Below are positions 61,185 through 64,000 of a stretch of DNA of 64,000 nt, in pieces; within the stretch, counting starts at the first letter, position 1; every line of letters starts with the position of its first letter. This stretch comes from an uncultured Lachnospiraceae bacterium (GTDB lineage Bacteria; Bacillota; Clostridia; Lachnospirales; Lachnospiraceae), in contig CAJUEW010000003.1 of NCBI GenBank assembly GCA_910585465.1, positions 1 to 64,000 of the forward strand, in the 5' to 3' direction. Both the position numbers and the translations under genes were made by a program. The notes beneath the pieces are model-generated. The model had not been told where the DNA came from, did no database searches, and was given only the letters and a program-made list of their open reading frames with translations.

Positions 61185-62086
61185 AGGAGCGTGAAAGTCT
61201 TTTGGCAGAGGCGCTGGATGAATGTCTGGAGGAGGATTTAAGCTTTATTCCTCCGGAACGGGAAATTGCCAGAAAACATCATTTTTCCGAAGAATTTGAG
61301 AAAACCATAGAAGCGCTTTTGGAGAATGCATCCGACGCATCCAGAAAGAGAATTCAGAAGCATTTCTTTCCCCGATACGGACAGTGGGCCGCCTGTCTGC
61401 TGATTTTCTGCATTTGCGGCGGACTGTTTTACTATATTATCCGTCCCCTGTCGGAACAGACAGAATCTGTACAGGAGGCTGAAGGAGCATCCGGATCGGC
61501 AGAAATGATCCTTGAGGAGCGTTCGGAGGAGGCGGTTCCTGAGTTTAATGAAGAGCTGGCCTCAGACCGGAAAGGGGAAGCTGCTGAAGAGGACAGATCG
61601 TCCGGACATGCTGAGGAGGAGACTTCTGTGCAGGAGGCAGGCTTAGAGACGGTTCCGGAAAAGAAATACTGCGGACAGACTGTTTATCCGGCAGAGCAGC
61701 AGGAGGTGCCTGAGGTGCTGGATTATGTGACTACCCTGGTTAATTGTCCGGTTTTGGATGAGGAGAATCCTATTCTGATTCTGACCATCGGCAATACCGG
61801 GGAGGAAGAGCTTCAATATCTGAATCATTATATGCTTGAGGTCCGGCTTGATGATGAATGGTATGTGATTCCTGAAAGGCTTAATGTCCCGGAAAAGTGG
61901 ATAACGCTGGAGGCGGGGATGGCAGTGGATGAGGAGATTGATCTGACGGATTATCATATCGATTATGATGCTCAGCAGTACCGGTTGATCACCAGGGTGA
62001 ACCAGGAGCTGGTTAGTGCGGAATTTACCTTTGGAGATGGATTTACTGAAACAATGGAGCTGGAGGAGGACAGCTTTGAGGAATAG
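61181..62086 (+). CDS. Single-pass membrane protein with Ig-like outer domain, putative anti-sigma factor
   Basis: A 301-residue protein beginning with TTG, supported by AAGGAGG nine bases upstream and the TTGA overlap with the sigma stop. The cytoplasmic part (1-63) would bind the sigma factor. One membrane segment lies at about 66-88, then an acidic Glu/Ser-rich linker, and an outer beta-sandwich (about 165-290) with the pattern LEVRLDDEWYVIP and a TLEAGMAVDEEIDL strand, like bacterial Ig-like domains. No zinc-binding anti-sigma motif (HxxxCxxC) is seen. The role is inferred from gene order. Confidence 0.72.
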   Translation: MKERESLLAEALDECLEEDLSFIPPEREIARKHHFSEEFEKTIEALLENASDASRKRIQKHFFPRYGQWAACLLIFCICGGLFYYIIRPLSEQTESVQEAEGASGSAEMILEERSEEAVPEFNEELASDRKGEAAEEDRSSGHAEEETSVQEAGLETVPEKKYCGQTVYPAEQQEVPEVLDYVTTLVNCPVLDEENPILILTIGNTGEEELQYLNHYMLEVRLDDEWYVIPERLNVPEKWITLEAGMAVDEEIDLTDYHIDYDAQQYRLITRVNQELVSAEFTFGDGFTETMELEEDSFEE

Positions 62087-62095
62087 GAGGAAGAT

Positions 62096-63037
62096 ATGAA
62101 AAAGATATATGCGGCGGTTATATTGGGAGTATTGCTGCTGGCTGTCGGCTGCGGAAGGTCTTTAAATGAGCTGGATGCCTATGAGGAGATTGCGGAGGAT
62201 ACTGTAGCGGAGTCGGCAGATACTTATGAGAGCGAAAAGAGCGCCGGTTCGATCACTTCAGACAGCGGTATCGAGGCTGTGGATCAGACCGGACGGAAGC
62301 TGATTAAGACCGTCTATCTGTCCATGCAGACAAAGGAATTTGATGCTGTATTAGAGGGGCTTTCAGCAAAGGTCCGGGAAACAGGAGGATATACGGAAAG
62401 CTCATCTGTTTCCGGAAACAGCTATTATTATGACAGTACAAGAAACGCGCATTTTACAATCCGTGTGCCGTCCCAGCGGCTGGATGAGTTCATTGACATA
62501 GTCAGCGGTCTTGGAAATGTGACACAGAAAAGTGAAAGTGTGGAAGATGTGACTCTCCAATATGTGGATACCGAGGGACGAAAGAAAACCCTGGAGACTG
62601 AGCAGGAACGTCTGATACAGCTTCTTGAGCAGGCAGAAAATATGGAGGATCTGCTGGCGATCGAGAGTAAGCTTTCTGACGTCCGATATGAACTGGAGAA
62701 TTATGGAAGCCAGCTTAGACTTCTGGACAACCAGATTGACTACAGTACTGTGAATGTGGAAATTACGGAAGTGGAGCGGGTAGCTGAGGTAAAAGACAGA
62801 ACCTTCTTTGGGGAAATTTCGGAGCGTTTTGGAAACAGCCTGTATATGGTGGGCAGAGGCATCCGGGGCTTTTTGATTGGTTTTATCGGTTCTCTTCCGG
62901 TTCTGGCAGTATGGGCAGTGATCATTGGAGGGGCTGCGGTACTGATCAGGAGAGTGGTAAAAGGAAGGAAAAAACAGGGAAAAGCGTTAGAGCAGACGAA
63001 AACGCAGGAGGATTTATCGGGGCTCCCGAAGCCATAG
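62096..63037 (+). CDS. DUF4349 lipoprotein
   Basis: A 313-residue exported protein. The lipobox LLAVGC ends at Cys19, so it is a lipoprotein. The DUF4349 core (about 70-275) has the paired strands with KTVYLSMQTKEFDAVL, FTIRVPSQRLDEFIDIVSGLGNV (core FTIRVPSQRLDEF), a coiled coil (TLETEQERLIQLLEQAE), and a C-terminal membrane segment at about 258-285 with a basic tail. It is therefore anchored at both ends. It follows the Ig-like protein by nine bases and is probably part of the same operon, as a cell-envelope output or sensor. Confidence 0.82.
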   Translation: MKKIYAAVILGVLLLAVGCGRSLNELDAYEEIAEDTVAESADTYESEKSAGSITSDSGIEAVDQTGRKLIKTVYLSMQTKEFDAVLEGLSAKVRETGGYTESSSVSGNSYYYDSTRNAHFTIRVPSQRLDEFIDIVSGLGNVTQKSESVEDVTLQYVDTEGRKKTLETEQERLIQLLEQAENMEDLLAIESKLSDVRYELENYGSQLRLLDNQIDYSTVNVEITEVERVAEVKDRTFFGEISERFGNSLYMVGRGIRGFLIGFIGSLPVLAVWAVIIGGAAVLIRRVVKGRKKQGKALEQTKTQEDLSGLPKP

Positions 63038-63267
63038 AAATAAAATCGACAGATACAGCATTTCCGATTAAGCAGATTAGTAAAATGGCAGTCGTGGATA
63101 CGATCAAACTGTAACAATCACTTAATAAGCGGCAGTTTTCAAAGGCTGGCCTGCTGAAAACTCAGCAGGCCGGCCTTTGAAAGTTTATCTTACAGAAAAG
63201 TAAGAGGACAGTCATTTGGAAATAAGAATAGTTCCATAAATTGATTGGGGCAAAAAGCGTTTTCGGT
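63038..63267. other. 230-base non-coding region between convergent genes
   Basis: Apart from the long hairpin at 63140-63179 I see nothing: no ORF with a ribosome site and no recognised RNA. Confidence 0.6.
63140..63179. terminator. Long stem-loop between convergent genes
   Basis: 18-base arms CAAAGGCTGGCCTGCTGA and TCAGCAGGCCGGCCTTTG with one G-T pair and a four-base loop. No T-run follows on either strand, so it may act as an mRNA 3' end structure rather than a classical terminator. Confidence 0.6.
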
Positions 63268-63501
63268 TTATGCAAATGTACGGAACTGATTTTCAATTTC
63301 CACAGCTCTGTTTTCCGGGCAGTCTGTAAGGAAGATGGATGCACTGTCCAGCGGAAGTGCCATAAGAATGGCAAAAACGGAACGGACATCCGCTGTAAAA
63401 TCCTTCTGTCGAATCTGGCCGTACAGATGGTTTTTTTTCACCATCTTTCTGAAATTTCTCAGTTCAGCAATGTTCTTAATTTTTACAGAATAATTTTTCA
63501 T
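63268..63501 (-). CDS. Second HPr-like protein lacking the active-site histidine
   Basis: A 77-residue protein of the same length and pattern as the one at 25328-25561. The His15 region reads NIAELRNFRKMV, without His-Ala-Arg-Pro, and the Ser46 region reads ADVRSVFAILMALPL, aligning with DAKSIMGIFSLDL of the other. Sequence identity is otherwise low. AGGAG lies nine bases before the ATG. It is divergent from the AraC gene. An HPr fold is likely; a regulatory role is a guess. Confidence 0.65.
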   Translation of the reverse strand: MKNYSVKIKNIAELRNFRKMVKKNHLYGQIRQKDFTADVRSVFAILMALPLDSASIFLTDCPENRAVEIENQFRTFA

Positions 63502-63536
63502 AAGAAGGCTCCTCTCTTAAAAATTTGGTACCAGGA

Positions 63537-63565
63537 TTTACAGTTATTTTTCTTTTTTGTATAAT
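63537..63565 (+). promoter_or_regulatory. Promoter of the AraC-family gene
   Basis: TTTACA at 63537-63542 and perfect TATAAT at 63560-63565, spacing 17. The CCGCCAA sites lie downstream, in the transcribed leader. Confidence 0.6.
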
Positions 63566-63603
63566 ATGATTATATAGAAAATATTGCGGAGAAAAAACAT
63601 AAA

Positions 63604-63655
63604 TTCCGCCAATATTTGTAATAATACCGCCAATTACAAAATATAGTTGGCGGTA
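63604..63655. promoter_or_regulatory. Array of CCGCCAA sites, putative AraC operator
   Basis: CCGCCAA at 63606-63612 and 63627-63633, 21 bp apart in the same direction, and the inverse TTGGCGG at 63647-63653. The last two form a 9-bp perfect inverted repeat (TACCGCCAA / TTGGCGGTA). A partial copy TTGCGG is at 63584. Confidence 0.7.
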
Positions 63656-63676
63656 TAATAATAAGGGGGATGCAGC

Positions 63677-64000
63677 ATGTTTGTTGACAAGCTCGTGGTA
63701 AAGGATAATCTGGAGGAAATTCTCGGCCATTCGTCCAAGCCGTTTCCTCATACATCTTATTATGTAGAGCCGGAAAAATTTCCGGGGGGATATATTCCAT
63801 GGCACTGGCACCGGGATGTGGAGGTTATGTATATCGTCCAGGGAAAGCTGAAGCTTACGACAAACCTGGGAGAATATATACTGGAAGCAGGGGAAGCCGT
63901 ATTTCTTAATTCTAATGTCCTGCATTTACAGATGCCGGAAAAAGGGGACAGGGTAATTACCCTGAACCAAGTATTTGATGCGTCTTTGATTTCCGGCCAG
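63677..64000 (+). CDS. AraC-family regulator, N-terminal part
   Basis: The gene runs off the end of the window; 108 codons are visible. They form the cupin sensor domain of sugar-responsive AraC proteins, with FPGGYIPWHWHRDVEVMYIVQGKLK (core PWHWHRDVEVMYIV), GEYILEAGEAVFLNSNVLH and QVFDASLIS. The DNA-binding HTH part is beyond the window, so the family call rests on the cupin. GGGGGA lies six bases before the ATG. Confidence 0.82.
   Translation, partial: MFVDKLVVKDNLEEILGHSSKPFPHTSYYVEPEKFPGGYIPWHWHRDVEVMYIVQGKLKLTTNLGEYILEAGEAVFLNSNVLHLQMPEKGDRVITLNQVFDASLISGQ

Overview
The window looks like a chromosomal segment of an anaerobic, low-to-moderate G+C Firmicute, most likely a gut Lachnospiraceae (Blautia / Mediterraneibacter / Dorea type). 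The reasons are a pyruvate:ferredoxin oxidoreductase, an oxygen-sensitive class III ribonucleotide reductase, CodY, IreB, RNase J, a CIRCE-controlled groESL operon, a sporulation sigma factor of the SigK family, the GlgC/GlgD pair typical of Firmicutes, and a GH112 galacto-N-biose/lacto-N-biose phosphorylase with an N-acetylhexosamine kinase for host glycans. Nearly all genes lie on the plus strand. I see no rRNA, tRNA, CRISPR array, insertion sequence or prophage.

Layout. 1-5021: end of nifJ, then a three-gene operon (GH112 phosphorylase, sugar nucleotidyltransferase, NahK-type kinase). 5087-7110 (minus): LytTR response regulator and GHKL sensor kinase. 7328-9705: clpX and ilvE. 9776-14348: poorly known genes (patatin lipase, zinc-ribbon membrane protein, DUF5685-like protein, J-domain/TPR protein with a Cys-rich tail, secreted M15B peptidase with an Ala-rich 45-bp repeat). 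14385-20036: metA, a scrap of an SDR gene, a DUF3298-like membrane protein, a LysR regulator with a HAD phosphatase, and a two-domain polyphosphate:AMP phosphotransferase. 21169-27000: prmA-rsmE-cysteine desulfurase-thiI, an HPr-like protein without the phosphorylatable His, and mtaB. 27106-32948: ireB-ruvX-DUF1292-Fur, rnjA, ylbF, an MltG-like fragment, and trmR-trhP for tRNA wobble uridine modification. 33021-39185: sigK, comM, dprA, topA, codY. 39308-47266: groESL, guaB, pyk, a FUSC-like protein, asnS. 47337-50029: a CsoR-family regulator with a His-rich head, then nrdD under paired NrdR boxes. 51763-58380: glgC-glgD, then a type IIA topoisomerase pair. 59178-63037: two ECF sigma factors, each with a membrane partner, followed by a DUF4349 lipoprotein. 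63268-64000: a second HPr-like protein and the start of an AraC-family regulator behind an array of CCGCCAA sites.

The less described parts are: the zinc-ribbon/DUF5685/J-domain gene set (11141-13037); the tandem ECF region, whose first pair resembles lysozyme-sensing SigV/RsiV and has a matching ECF promoter; two His-less HPr-like proteins; two unrelated-looking minus-strand genes of unknown function, each behind a sigma-D-like -10 box; a sigK gene whose sigma-E-like promoter implies synthesis without a pro-sequence; and a decayed SDR C-terminus behind metA. All functions are assigned by reading the sequence and recalling families; no database search was run.
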